Assembly (NCBI RefSeq): GCF_002343915.1
Contig: NZ_NETK01000001.1
Span: 1,860,001-1,924,000 of the forward strand
Direction: 5' to 3'
From: Nannocystis exedens
GTDB taxonomy: Bacteria > Myxococcota_A > Polyangia > Nannocystales > Nannocystaceae
DNA length: 64,000 bases
Positions 37,850 through 46,891 of this stretch are shown here, one piece after another (the first letter of the stretch is position 1; each line of letters opens with the position of its first letter). The translations under genes and the position numbers were made by a program. The notes beneath the pieces were generated by a model. It was not told the origin of the DNA and made no database searches. It saw only the letters and a program-made list of their open reading frames with translations.

Positions 37850-38498
37850 TGGCCTCTCCTCTCCCGGGACCCGAAACACGAGCATGACCTCCGTCGAGGT
37901 TGACTTGATCATGGCCGGGATCGGCGCCGCAGCAATACGCCCGAGCGAGCCGGCTCACAGCAGGTGTCGGGCGCCTTGATCCCGGGTCACTGGATCCTGG
38001 CAGGGCGCGGTGGCGCGCTCGACGTTCGGTGCCCAGGAAAGGCTCGACTCGCGTGAGACCTGCTGTCATTCGGAGGTGATCCGGCCCGACCAACTCTCCG
38101 CCGTAAGACCTGCCCCAAGAGGCATCTCGTCGACCTCTGGTGGCCTGTCCCCGGACACATCTTGGGCGTTGGCGCGAAGATTCACGCGACCTGCCGCTGC
38201 ACGAACAGCGGCCTTTCGACCCTGTCCCGGGCATCACGTCCGCAGCCGAGCCCGAGCCACCCGATCTGCGCCGCACCCGAGCGTCTCTCCCGAAGCGGGC
38301 GCGTCGGGCATGCGCGTCGCGTGACGCGAGCGACGCGGCCGCGATCGAGCACGGAGCCCCGGGCCGCGCGTCAGCGCTTTTTAAGAAAGCGCACGGCATC
38401 GCCGGGACCCCTCCGACGCTACGACGCAGCCTCGTACGCCCCGGGTGGGTTTCGCCGGCCGCAGGCTCGGCCCGCCGCCGAGCTGCTACCGTCCTCGC
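37850..38498. other. Intergenic region, ~650 bp, with TGTC/GACA palindromes
   Basis: Between divergent genes. It contains TGTCC-CC-GGACA (38146-38157) and two related, more degenerate motifs near 38053-38075 and 38108-38128, each preceded by AGACCTG. ORFs here are short and overlapping, and none is convincing. Confidence 0.45.
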
Positions 38499-39866
38499 GT
38501 GCCGCAGCCCGACGCTCCTCCGCCACGCACCTTCGGCCTGCCGCTCGTCGGCAACACGCTCGGGATCATGCGCGACCCGATCGAGTTTCAGCGCCGCGGC
38601 CATCGCCGCCACGGCCCGGTCTTCTCCGCGCGGATCTTCGGCACCACCCTGACCTTCGTCGACCCGGTCGGCGCGCCCGAGCTGTTCGAGCAGGTCATCC
38701 GCACGCCCACCGATCAGCTCAGCCTCGTCGCCGCCTACAAGCACCTGGTCGGCCGGATCCTCGGGCCCGAGCTGTTCACCGAGATCGACAAGCCCATGCG
38801 CGAGGGTCTGTCGGTCAAGTACATCGGCAGGCACGTCGGACCGACCGTCGCGTTCGTCCCGCAGGTGCTCGCGCGCCGGTTGCCCGGCGATCACGGCACG
38901 ATCGACGGCCTGCGGATGGCCAACGACGTCGTGCTCCACGTCGTCGCCCACTACGTCCTCGGCCACGGCGGCGCCGAGCGGCACGCCGACGAATTGGCGG
39001 AGGCGATGCACGTGCTCGAGAGCGACTTTAGCATCCTCGGCATGATGCTGCCGATCGAGACCGCCTCCGCCCGCCGCCGCCGTGCCGCCTTCGACCGCAT
39101 GATGGCCCTCATCGAGCATGAAGTGCGGGCGCGCCGGGCCGACCGCGGCGACCACGACGATTTCTTGCAATTCGCCATCGATCACATGGCCACGAGCGGC
39201 GGCGAGCAGGACGACCTCCGTTTCCTCGCCCTGCGCGTGCTCGGCACCATCTTCGGCGCCCACACCAACACCGCGATGTCGGTCGCCTCGACGCTGAGCG
39301 ACCTGGTCGAGCACCCCGAGGCCCTCGCCCGCGTGCGGGCCGAGATCGCGGCCCTCCCCGCCGACGCGCCGATGGACCTCGCCGCCATGCGCACCCTCGT
39401 GCATCTACACCGGGCGATCAACGAGAGCATGCGCCTGCGCAGCAACGGCGGCCTGTGGCGCATGGCGATGTGCGACATCGACCTCGGCGGCTATCGCCTG
39501 CTCAGGGGCAGCGTCGTCGGTGCCAGCATGGGCCTCGTCAACCTCGATCCCGCGCGCTACCACGAGTCGCACGCGTACCGGCCCGCGCGATTCGAGGCGA
39601 TGACCACCGACAATTACCAGAGCCCCCCGGTCGGCTCGACCCCGCTGCAATTCGGCGCCTTCGGCACCGGCCGCAACCTGTGCTCGGGCCGGCCCCTCGC
39701 CTACGCGATGCTGGCCGCCATCCTGGTGCCCCTGCTGCGCGACTACGAATGGGAGGTCGTCGCCCGGCCGCGCCGATGGTTCACGCTGCTCACCGGCGGC
39801 CTGTCCCGACCGCTCGGCGACCTCACCCTGCGCTACCGCCGGCGCAAATCGCTCCCTCGCGCTTGA
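38499..39866 (+). CDS. Cytochrome P450
   Basis: 455 residues. GTG 38499 was preferred because the proline-rich P450 start (PRTFGLPLVGNTLGI) follows; an ATG at 38445 adds an unlikely leader. I-helix segment FGAHTNT (in place of AGxDTT), K-helix ExxR in NESMRLRS, and heme loop FGTGRNLCSG with the Cys thiolate ligand. The layout resembles CYP51/CYP7-CYP8-like sterol or prostacyclin-type P450s more than soluble CYP107 types. No transmembrane anchor is visible. It is followed by a lipoprotein and a class I terpene synthase on the same strand, so oxidation of the terpene product is a reasonable but unproven role. Confidence 0.9.
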   Translation: MPQPDAPPPRTFGLPLVGNTLGIMRDPIEFQRRGHRRHGPVFSARIFGTTLTFVDPVGAPELFEQVIRTPTDQLSLVAAYKHLVGRILGPELFTEIDKPMREGLSVKYIGRHVGPTVAFVPQVLARRLPGDHGTIDGLRMANDVVLHVVAHYVLGHGGAERHADELAEAMHVLESDFSILGMMLPIETASARRRRAAFDRMMALIEHEVRARRADRGDHDDFLQFAIDHMATSGGEQDDLRFLALRVLGTIFGAHTNTAMSVASTLSDLVEHPEALARVRAEIAALPADAPMDLAAMRTLVHLHRAINESMRLRSNGGLWRMAMCDIDLGGYRLLRGSVVGASMGLVNLDPARYHESHAYRPARFEAMTTDNYQSPPVGSTPLQFGAFGTGRNLCSGRPLAYAMLAAILVPLLRDYEWEVVARPRRWFTLLTGGLSRPLGDLTLRYRRRKSLPRA

Positions 39867-39901
39867 CCCCGCGCGAGCGCCCGTGACACGTTCGTGCGGA
39901 C

Positions 39902-40525
39902 ATGCGCATTCCTGGCTCGCTGCTCCTCCTCGTCGTGTCCGCCGCGGCCTGCTCCCGCCCCGCGCAATCCGGCACCGACGCGCCCGCGAACGCCCCGGCG
40001 CTCCCGCCCGACTACACCACCGCGCGCACCGGCGACGTGCACGACTTCGACTACTTCGCCGGCGGCTGGACCACCGTGCAGCGGCGCCTCAAGGCCCGCG
40101 GGGTCGGCAGCGCCGAATGGGAGGAGTTCCCGGCCACCCTGTGCATGACCCCCTACCTCGGCGGCATGGCCACCGTCGACGAGCTCTACTTCCCGACCAA
40201 GGGCTGGGCCGGTTTGACCCTGCGGGCCTTCGACCTGTCAAGGAAGCAGTGGTCGATCTACTGGGTCAGCAGCGAGACCGGCCTCCTCGGCACCCCCGTC
40301 GTGGGCGGCTTCGAGGGCGACCGCGGCGAGTTCTACGGCCCCGACGAGGACGGCGGCCGCCCGGTCGCCGTCCGTTACCGCTGGACGAAGCTCGACGCCG
40401 ACCACGCCCGCTGGGAGCAAGCCTTCTCGTACGACGGCCGCGCCTGGGAGACCAACTGGACCGCCGACTTCACCCGCGCCGACCCGGCGACGGTGTGCGA
40501 GGCCGGCCGCCCGAAGCGCCAGTAA
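39902..40525 (+). CDS. Lipoprotein, DUF1579-like
   Basis: 207 residues from ATG 39902. Signal peptide MRIPGSLLLLVVSAAAC with lipobox AAAC (lipidated Cys17). The mature domain begins VHDFDYFAGGWTTVQRRLKARGVGSAEWEEF, typical of DUF1579-like proteins that form an up-and-down beta barrel (lipocalin-like). It may bind or sense a small hydrophobic ligand. It starts 35 bp after the P450, so the two are probably co-transcribed. Confidence 0.78.
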   Translation: MRIPGSLLLLVVSAAACSRPAQSGTDAPANAPALPPDYTTARTGDVHDFDYFAGGWTTVQRRLKARGVGSAEWEEFPATLCMTPYLGGMATVDELYFPTKGWAGLTLRAFDLSRKQWSIYWVSSETGLLGTPVVGGFEGDRGEFYGPDEDGGRPVAVRYRWTKLDADHARWEQAFSYDGRAWETNWTADFTRADPATVCEAGRPKRQ

Positions 40526-40750
40526 ATTGATGGATGTGTCACGCCGGCTCGACCCGGTCATGCCCGACCCTCGCGCATGCCCCTCGGTGCCGCGGCGCGT
40601 CTGCAGCGAAGACGCCACCGGGCCCGCGATCGCCGACGCCGACCGTGCGGCGCCGCTGCCGGTTTCACCGTACTCACGGAATTTCGTGCGAGCTCCGGCG
40701 GGTGGGCCCCGCTGATCCGTTACCGGCCTCGCGGTCGCTGACCCGACATC

Positions 40751-41824
40751 ATGACTGGCATCGACTTCGACCTCGGGACTGTTCGCGGCAATCGCTTGAC
40801 CGGCACGCTCGTGCGCATGGAGGTGCCCGGGCACGGGTGCCCCGGGCCGGTCGGCACGCCGGCGGAGATCGACGTCTGCGAGGACGAGTGTGTCCGCTGG
40901 GCCGAGCGGATCGGCCTCATCGACGCCAGCGGGCGCTACGCCGCCAAGTTCCGGCTGTCGCAGCTCGCGGCCCTCGCCGCCCACACGCTGCCCGACGTCC
41001 GCCCGAGCCGCGCGCGGTGGTTCATCCGCCTGCAGGCCTTCATCTTCACCCTCGACGACGCCCTCGACAACCTCGGCGACATCCGCGTCGGCGCCGACTA
41101 CCTCTCGCACGCGCAGCTCGCCCCCGTCCTCGCCGCCTTCCAGCGGGCCCTCGCCGGCCAGCCCGCCGAGCCCGCGCTCGACCGCAAGGCGGCCGATTTC
41201 CCGCGCTTTTTCGCCTTCCGCGCCGCCCTCGTCGACATCCGCGCCGAGGCCCTGCAGGAGGGCGGCGACCTGCGGTGGTTCGTCGCCGGCATGCGCGATT
41301 ACTTCGAGGCCATGACCTGGGAGCACTCCGCCCATTGCGACGCCGACTATCGTAGCACCATCTCCACCTATTTGTGCAACCGCGAGCAGACGATCTCCTA
41401 CTTGCAATCGCTCGAGTCGTTCCTCCTGCTCAAGCGCGTCGACCTCACCGCCGCCCAGCGCGAGCGCCACCCCGTCGCCCTCCTGCGGACCGGCGCCTGC
41501 CGCCACGTCATCCTCGTCAACGACATCTTCTCCCTGGCCAAGGAGCTGGCCTGCGCCGAGCTCGACAACGTCCTGCTGCTGGCCGAGCGCCGCGACGCCG
41601 GCCTGCGCGCCCGCTTCCACGCCCTCCTGCGCGAGGTCAACGCCCTCGCCCTCGACCTCGCCCACGTCGCCCGCGCCCTGCTGGCCGCCTACCCCGACGA
41701 GCCCGCGATCGCCGGGTACGTCGAGACGATCGTCCACAGCGTCAACGGCCACATCGACTGGTACGCCCACAGCCGCCGCTACGGCGCCCGGGTCGGCGCC
41801 GTCGCCCTGCGCCCCGCGAGCTGA
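40751..41824 (+). CDS. Class I terpene synthase (terpene cyclase family 2)
   Basis: 357 residues from ATG 40751. The first metal motif, DDALD (Asp102 onward, in FTLDDALDN), and the second metal (NSE) motif, NDIFSLAKE (Asn257, Ser261, Glu265), are both complete, with the usual spacing of ~155 residues. A downstream Arg-Tyr-like HSRRYG segment closes the fold. It ionises a prenyl diphosphate and cyclises it to a mono- or sesquiterpene; the length favours a C15 product. It is not a geosmin synthase (single domain). It follows a P450 and a lipoprotein with a 225-bp gap that may hold its own promoter. Confidence 0.92.
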   Translation: MTGIDFDLGTVRGNRLTGTLVRMEVPGHGCPGPVGTPAEIDVCEDECVRWAERIGLIDASGRYAAKFRLSQLAALAAHTLPDVRPSRARWFIRLQAFIFTLDDALDNLGDIRVGADYLSHAQLAPVLAAFQRALAGQPAEPALDRKAADFPRFFAFRAALVDIRAEALQEGGDLRWFVAGMRDYFEAMTWEHSAHCDADYRSTISTYLCNREQTISYLQSLESFLLLKRVDLTAAQRERHPVALLRTGACRHVILVNDIFSLAKELACAELDNVLLLAERRDAGLRARFHALLREVNALALDLAHVARALLAAYPDEPAIAGYVETIVHSVNGHIDWYAHSRRYGARVGAVALRPAS

Positions 41825-42230
41825 GCGCGTCCTTGGAGGAGGGCCACCGTCTCTCTCAACCGGAGGAGACACCAGTCGGGCCGGTGCGAGACCCCGAGCG
41901 AACATGTTGAAGCGGACATGTCCGAAGAGACATTGAAGGAACCTCCCCGCCCGCCGAGCCGCTCCCGCCGCGGCGCGGCCTCCCGCACGTTCGCACGAGC
42001 CCGAACGTCCGGGCGCAGGCCGTCCTCGGTGAGCGCCGATCCCGCGCGGCGGACAATCGCACGTGGTGGACATCGAAGCCTCACCGAGCTCGACCGCGAA
42101 AGCGTCGTCGTCCCTCGCCACGCGGGCCTGTCCACGACCTGGCCGAATGTCCGCAGCGCATCATGCGCTGACCCGTGCATCCTACGACCTCGGCAAGCCC
42201 GCGAGGATATGCCACGGTTCCGCCGCGCGC
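41825..42230. other. Intergenic region with TGTC/GACA palindrome, copy 3
   Basis: GACATGTCC-GAAGA-GACAT spans 41915-41933, shortly after the terpene synthase. An open frame to the next gene begins at 42063, but its first 56 codons lack coding character. Nothing else was seen. Confidence 0.45.
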
Positions 42231-43385
42231 ATGGACCTCGACGCATCGCCCTGCACTCCCGACGACCTCGCCGTCCTCGACCGGCTGCGCACGCCGATGT
42301 GGATCGTCGACCTCCCCCAGGCCGCGCGGTGGTGGTGCAACCGGGCCGGGCTGACGTTGTGGCACTCGCCGTCGCTGCGCGAGTGGATCGGGCGCAACGC
42401 CGTGCACCCGCCGTCGGCGGCGACGCTGACGCGCATGGAGAGCCTGCGCCGCCGCTTCGAGCGCGGCGAGGTCGCGACCGAGCGCTGGACCTTTTATCCG
42501 GACGGCGCCCCCGCGCCGGTGGTCGCCGAGTGCCGCGCCTCGGGGTTCCTCGTCGCCGACCAGCGCGGCGAGCCCGGGCGGCTGGCGATGCTCGTCGAGG
42601 CCCGCCCGCTGAGCGCCGAGGAGGTCCACGCGACCGAGCGCCGCGGCTACGAGGCGCTGCGCCACATCGGCGAGCTCGTGTCCTACTACGCCGGCACCGG
42701 CGAGGCGCTGCTGCGCAACCCGGCGGCGATCCGCGCCCTCGGCGACCCCGTCGCCCCGGGCGAGACGCAGGACCAGCTGCTCGCCGGCTTCGCCGACCCG
42801 GCGCAGGTCGCCGAGCTCCGCGCCCGCGTCGGCGAGAACGCGGTCTATCGCGCCGACGCCCTGGTCCGCACCACGGCCGGCGAGCAGTGGTACGACACCG
42901 AAGCCCGGGCCGTCCTCGACCCGGTCACCGGCAAGCCCGGCGTCCTCGTCACTCAGCGCGACATCGCCGAGCGCCGCTCGCACGTCGAGGAGCTCGAGCG
43001 CAGCCGCGAGCTGCTGGCCGCCCAGGCCGAGGAGCTGCGCAATTTGGCGGCGCCGGTGATCCGCGTCGGCGACGGCGTGCTCGCGCTGCCGCTGATCGGC
43101 AAGCTCGACCGCGACCGGATCCAGGTCGCCCTCGCCGCGCTGCTCGAGCGCACCGCGAGCGAGCGCGTGTCTCGCATCGTGCTCGACCTCACCGGCGCCG
43201 CCGACATCGACGACGCGGCCGCCGACGGCCTGCTCCGGATCCTCCGCGTCCTCCGCCTCCAGGGCGTGGCGCCGGTCCTCAGCGGGATCCACCCCCGGCT
43301 CGTCCACGCGATCCTCGCCGCCCGCCTCGACCTCGGCGGCGTACCGACCTTCCAGACCCTCGAGGACGCCCTGCGCGCCGGGTGA
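42231..43385 (+). CDS. PAS-STAS domain protein (RsbR-like co-antagonist)
   Basis: 384 residues from ATG 42231; an ATG at 42063 in the same frame gives a non-conserved leader. The N-terminal part (about 10-130) is PAS-like (LRTPMWIVDLPQAARWW). A second PAS-like region (about 150-260) runs into a coiled coil HVEELERSRELLAAQAEEL. A C-terminal STAS domain (about 275-380) has PVIRVGDGVLALPLIGKLDRDR and DLTGAADIDDAAAD. The Thr of DLTG matches the phosphorylated Thr of RsbR/RsbS, while the second site is Asp, which may mimic phosphorylation. It is likely a stressosome-type sensor. Confidence 0.82.
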   Translation: MDLDASPCTPDDLAVLDRLRTPMWIVDLPQAARWWCNRAGLTLWHSPSLREWIGRNAVHPPSAATLTRMESLRRRFERGEVATERWTFYPDGAPAPVVAECRASGFLVADQRGEPGRLAMLVEARPLSAEEVHATERRGYEALRHIGELVSYYAGTGEALLRNPAAIRALGDPVAPGETQDQLLAGFADPAQVAELRARVGENAVYRADALVRTTAGEQWYDTEARAVLDPVTGKPGVLVTQRDIAERRSHVEELERSRELLAAQAEELRNLAAPVIRVGDGVLALPLIGKLDRDRIQVALAALLERTASERVSRIVLDLTGAADIDDAAADGLLRILRVLRLQGVAPVLSGIHPRLVHAILAARLDLGGVPTFQTLEDALRAG

Positions 43386-43393
43386 CCGCCTTC

Positions 43394-43416
43394 ACATGTC
43401 CGGAGGGACATGTCTC
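43394..43416. repeat. Dispersed TGTC/GACA palindrome, copy 4
   Basis: ACATGTCC-GGAGG-GACATGTCTC between the STAS and LanC-like genes. This is the most symmetric copy. Confidence 0.55.
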
Positions 43417-43450
43417 GGAGCGCGGCGCCGGCCGGTGCTACCCTCGGGCC

Positions 43451-44662
43451 ATGCTGTTCGACCCCGAGCGACACGAGCCGCTGACCGACGAGGCGTGGGA
43501 CCCCGAGCGAGCGCGGGCCGCGGTGCGCACGATCGTCGCCGACCTCGCCGCCAGCTTCAGCCCCACCGCGCTGTGGCCGGAGCACCCGCTCGACGAGGAC
43601 GGGCCGCCGATCGCCGGCGGCTACAAGTCGATCTATCTCGGCGCCGCCGGGACGCTGTGGGCCATGGGGTACCTGGCGCGCGAGGGCGCGGCGAGCCTGC
43701 CGTTCGCGCCCGAGGACCACATCGCCCGCGTCCACGCCGCCTACCTCGACGTGCCCGACGCCGGCGCCGTCGTGCCGTCGTACTACCTCGGCGAGGTCGG
43801 CATCCTGCTCGTGCAGTGGAAGCTGACGCGCGCGCCGGACGTCGCCGAGCGGCTGTACGCGGCCATCGAGGCCAACATCCCCAATCCCACCAACGAGGCC
43901 CTGTGGGCGGCCCCCGGCACGATGCTCGGCGCCCTGCACATGCTCCAATGGACAGGTGAGGCGCGCTGGCGCGAGCTGTTCCTCGCCAACGTCGAGCAGC
44001 TGTGGCGGACCTGGTCGCCGAGCGAGCGCGCCGGCTGTCACGTCTGGACGCAGGACCTGTACGGCAACGTCATGCAATACACGGGCGCGGGGCACGGCTT
44101 CGCCGGCAACGTGTATCCGCTGCTGCGCGGCCGCGCGTTGCTGTCGGCCGAGCGGCGCGAGCAGCTGTACGCCCGCTGCGTCGAGGCGCTGCGCGTCGCC
44201 GCGAGGCACGAGGGCGACGCCGCGAACTGGCACCCGGAGTTCGCCCCGCCCGAAGCCCGTCGCGGGAAGATCCTCATGCAGTGGTGCCACGGCGCCCCGG
44301 GCATCGTCACCGCCCTGAACGACTTCCCGCCCGGCCAGTCCGCCGACATGGACGCGCTCCTGCTCGCGGCCGGCCGCGCGACCTGGCAAGCCGGCCCGCT
44401 CACCAAGGGCCCCAGCCTCTGTCACGGCACCGCCGGCAACGGCTACGCGTTCCTCAAGCTGTATCGACGGACAGGCGACCCCGAGTGGCTGGCCCGCGCC
44501 CGCGCGTTCGCGATGCACGCCATCCGCCAGAGCGAGCGCATGCGCCGGGAGCACGGCCGCGGCCGCTACACCCTGTGGACCGGCGACCCGGGCGTCGCGG
44601 TGTACGTGTGGCACTGCCTCACCGAGAAGGCCGACCTGCCGGCGCTCGACAGCTTCGATTGA
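43451..44662 (+). CDS. LanC-like (lanthionine cyclase-like) zinc protein, stand-alone
   Basis: 403 residues from ATG 43451. Zinc ligands are Cys279 in QWCHGAPG, and Cys324 and His325 in SLCHGTAGN, the exact LanC/LanCL signature. Further alpha-toroid repeats: GYKSIYLGAAGTLWAM, GAGHGFAGNVYPLL and WTGDPGVAVYVW. No lanthipeptide precursor, dehydratase (LanB/M) or transporter is adjacent. The sequence reads closer to the LANCL-like proteins, eukaryotic members of which add glutathione to dehydrated residues. Its role here is therefore open: a detached lanthipeptide cyclase, or a protein-repair thiol transferase. Confidence 0.9.
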   Translation: MLFDPERHEPLTDEAWDPERARAAVRTIVADLAASFSPTALWPEHPLDEDGPPIAGGYKSIYLGAAGTLWAMGYLAREGAASLPFAPEDHIARVHAAYLDVPDAGAVVPSYYLGEVGILLVQWKLTRAPDVAERLYAAIEANIPNPTNEALWAAPGTMLGALHMLQWTGEARWRELFLANVEQLWRTWSPSERAGCHVWTQDLYGNVMQYTGAGHGFAGNVYPLLRGRALLSAERREQLYARCVEALRVAARHEGDAANWHPEFAPPEARRGKILMQWCHGAPGIVTALNDFPPGQSADMDALLLAAGRATWQAGPLTKGPSLCHGTAGNGYAFLKLYRRTGDPEWLARARAFAMHAIRQSERMRREHGRGRYTLWTGDPGVAVYVWHCLTEKADLPALDSFD

Positions 44663-44685
44663 CCGCCGGACCGCCGCGGCCGGAG

Positions 44686-44835
44686 GTGTCCCTTCGGACA
44701 TGCCCCCAGGAGCATGTCCGTGATTCAAGCGTCCGGGATATCGACAATGATGGGCGTTCGGCTGTCTCCTCAGAGATGCCCGCCCACACCCAATGTCTAT
44801 CGAGACAGGCTCTCTTCAAACATGTCTTTTTGACA
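44686..44835. repeat. Cluster of TGTC/GACA palindromes in a convergent gap
   Basis: TGTCC-CTTC-GGACA, then GCATGTCC (44687-44719), TGTCT-ATCG-AGACA (44794-44807) and TGTC-TTTTT-GACA (44823-44835). They fill the gap between the convergent LanC-like and propeller genes. The hairpins may terminate transcription from both sides. The last one includes five consecutive T residues in its loop. Confidence 0.55.
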
Positions 44836-44838
44836 GGA

Positions 44839-45831
44839 TCATCGACCGCGATCGAGCCTGTCGCACTCGAACTCTTCGGCGACCCGCGCGCGACCGATGA
44901 GGCCGCCGTCGCCGACCGCGAGCGCCTCGTCGCCGACCGCGACGACGGCGCGCAGCGGCGGCAGCGCCTCCTCGGTGCGTTCGCCGGCACCGTCGCTCCA
45001 GAGCGGGTACCCGCCGATCAGGACCCCGTCCTCGCGCACCAGCCATTCGCCTCCGCGGGTGATGCCCGTGATCGTCGCCGGGTCGAATTGCGTCTCGTCG
45101 ATGTACACGCCGTTGATCAGGAAGAACATGGCCCCGTCGGCGCCGCCGAGCACCCAGTCGCTGGCGTACAGGGCGATCGCGTGGAAGTCGGCGCTGGCCC
45201 CGGGCACCGCCCGCCAGGTCTGCCCGTCTTCGCTGAGGACGACCGCGCCGGCCAGGCCGACGGCGATGAACGTGTCGATCACGTGCGGTTCGTGCGCGAC
45301 GGCCCGCAGCGCGCCGAGCTCGGGCGGAGCATCGGTCGGCGGCGCCCAGCTCGCGCCGGCGTCGGTGCTGAGCAGCAGCACGCCGTCGCCGACGGCCACG
45401 CACGTGCCCACCTCGCTGCAGGCGACCCCCGCCAGGTCGTCCGTGACGCCGGCGTCGATCACCGTCCACGTCTGGCCCGCGTCGGTCGAGCGCACGATCA
45501 CGCCACCGTCACCGACCGCCACCACCGTCTCGCCCCTCGTGAAGTCGACCCCGCGCAGCGAAGCGTCGGTCTCGCTCGCCTGCGCCGTCCAGGCCCCCCC
45601 GCCCGCCTGCCGCGCGATCGCCCCGCCCTCGCCCACCGCCACCACGACGCCCTGCGCCGTCGCGACCGCGAACAGGTCGGCCTCCACCGGGCTCTCCTCC
45701 GGCTCCCACACGATCGGCTTGTAATAGGAGTCGCACCGGTTGCAGGCGACCGCGCCGGGCAGCGCCGCGCCGGCCGCGGCCGCCAGCGCGAGGGAACCGG
45801 CGAGGCATGAGGTTCGAGCGGAGCGGAGCAT
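44839..45831 (-). CDS. Secreted lipoprotein with YCF48/BNR-like beta-propeller
   Basis: 330 residues from ATG 45831. Hydrophobic signal LAGSLALAAAAGAALPGAVAC with a VAC lipobox, followed by a Cys-containing NRCDSYYKP segment. The rest is a run of propeller repeats, each with VAVGDGG-type turns and TDAGQTWT or EDGQTWR (Asp-box/BNR pattern). Similar proteins are exported propellers of unknown ligand, abundant in myxobacteria. No catalytic residues were identified. Confidence 0.82.
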   Translation of the reverse strand: MLRSARTSCLAGSLALAAAAGAALPGAVACNRCDSYYKPIVWEPEESPVEADLFAVATAQGVVVAVGEGGAIARQAGGGAWTAQASETDASLRGVDFTRGETVVAVGDGGVIVRSTDAGQTWTVIDAGVTDDLAGVACSEVGTCVAVGDGVLLLSTDAGASWAPPTDAPPELGALRAVAHEPHVIDTFIAVGLAGAVVLSEDGQTWRAVPGASADFHAIALYASDWVLGGADGAMFFLINGVYIDETQFDPATITGITRGGEWLVREDGVLIGGYPLWSDGAGERTEEALPPLRAVVAVGDEALAVGDGGLIGRARVAEEFECDRLDRGR

Positions 45832-45902
45832 GATTCGGTCTCGTCGAGGAAAAGCCAGGGAGCGCGGCGCCCGCGGGTCGCGGTCGCCGGCGCGATGGTG
45901 GA

Positions 45903-46145
45903 GTAACCGCCGGCTCGCTCGCAATTGCCGGGCGACGAAAATCCGCCGGCGCGCCGGCGCTCGCCCGGCGACGACCCGAAGCCCGCGATCGCGAGGGCTG
46001 TCGAAGTCGGCCGCATGCCCCTTCGTGCGGCCTTGAAGCAGACGCGTGACCCGTCGCCGGCGAAGTGGCTCCGCCGCCGACGCAGCTCGCGACGAGCGCC
46101 GGCTCGCCCGGCGTCAGCGCGCCGCCGACGAGCGCCGGCCCGCCC
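45903..46145. repeat. 36-bp periodic repeats flanking the propeller/UDG gap
   Basis: Two adjacent, imperfect 36-bp units (45903-45938 and 45939-45974), each ending GCGACGA, lie upstream of the propeller gene. A second pair with the same 36-bp spacing, both starting GACGAGCGCCGGC (46091 and 46127), overlaps the end of the glycosylase gene. The space between is GC-rich and non-coding. Confidence 0.55.
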
Positions 46146-46794
46146 CGGCTTCCCGCCGCCCGTTCAGCACGCCGGCCACCACCGCGAGGTCGGCGGTGAA
46201 CTTCGCCATCTCCGCCCGGCGGTCCTCCGCCGTCGGCTGGCGCAGGATCGACGACGGGTGCACCGTCGCCAGCACGTGCGGCACGCGGTGGTTGGCGATC
46301 AGCTGCCCGCGCATCGTCGTCACCCGGAACGTCCGGCCGAGCAGCGCCTGCGCCGCGGTCGCGCCGAGGCACACCAGCACCTCCGGACGGATGAGCTCGA
46401 TCTCCTTCTCGAGCCACGGCAGGCACGCCCCGATCTCGCGGGCGCTCGGCTTCTTGTGCAGGCGCCGGCTGCCGCGCCGCTCCCACTTGAAGTGCTTGAC
46501 CACGTTCGTCACGTACGCGTCGTCGCGGGCGATGCCGGCCTGCTCGAGCGCCTGGTCGAGCACGCGGCCTGCCGGGCCGACGAACGGCGCGCCGGCGATG
46601 TCCTCGTCGTTGCCGGGCTGTTCGCCGACGAGGATCAGGCGCGCGCCGCCAGGTCCGGCGCCGAACACCGTCTGCGTCGCGTTGCGGTAGAGCGGGCAGC
46701 CGTGGCAGCCAGCCGCGGCCTCCCGCAGGGTCGGGAGTGACAGCCGCTCCGGGAGGAAGTCCCGGGCGCTGCCCGTCACGTCGTCGTCGTGCAT
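46114..46794 (-). CDS. Uracil-DNA glycosylase, UdgX-like
   Basis: 226 residues from ATG 46794. Fe-S ligands are supplied by CHGCPLY, an ACLPWL Cys and VLVCLG. Motif A is GEQPGNDED, and the catalytic loop near the C-terminus is HPSSILR. The RGSRRLHKKP segment corresponds to the UdgX-specific loop KRRIH, whose His forms a covalent bond to the abasic site after uracil excision in Mycobacterium smegmatis UdgX. Its presence argues for UdgX rather than a family 4 UDG. UdgX therefore tags uracil-DNA irreversibly. It is divergent from a DUF2243 pair and the DnaE2-like gene. Confidence 0.88.
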   Translation of the reverse strand: MHDDDVTGSARDFLPERLSLPTLREAAAGCHGCPLYRNATQTVFGAGPGGARLILVGEQPGNDEDIAGAPFVGPAGRVLDQALEQAGIARDDAYVTNVVKHFKWERRGSRRLHKKPSAREIGACLPWLEKEIELIRPEVLVCLGATAAQALLGRTFRVTTMRGQLIANHRVPHVLATVHPSSILRQPTAEDRRAEMAKFTADLAVVAGVLNGRREAGAGRRSSAAR

Positions 46795-46891
46795 GTTCGC
46801 AGTGTGGCGCGGGTGGCGACGACGCGCGCGTCCGCGAGCGATGATTTTTGCGCGGGCGTGCTCGCCGGAGATCCGGTGCTACATACCGCGC

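Noticed and set aside
43451..44662. Lanthipeptide biosynthetic cluster around the LanC-like gene
   Set aside because: No precursor peptide, dehydratase, protease or transporter gene was found on either side.
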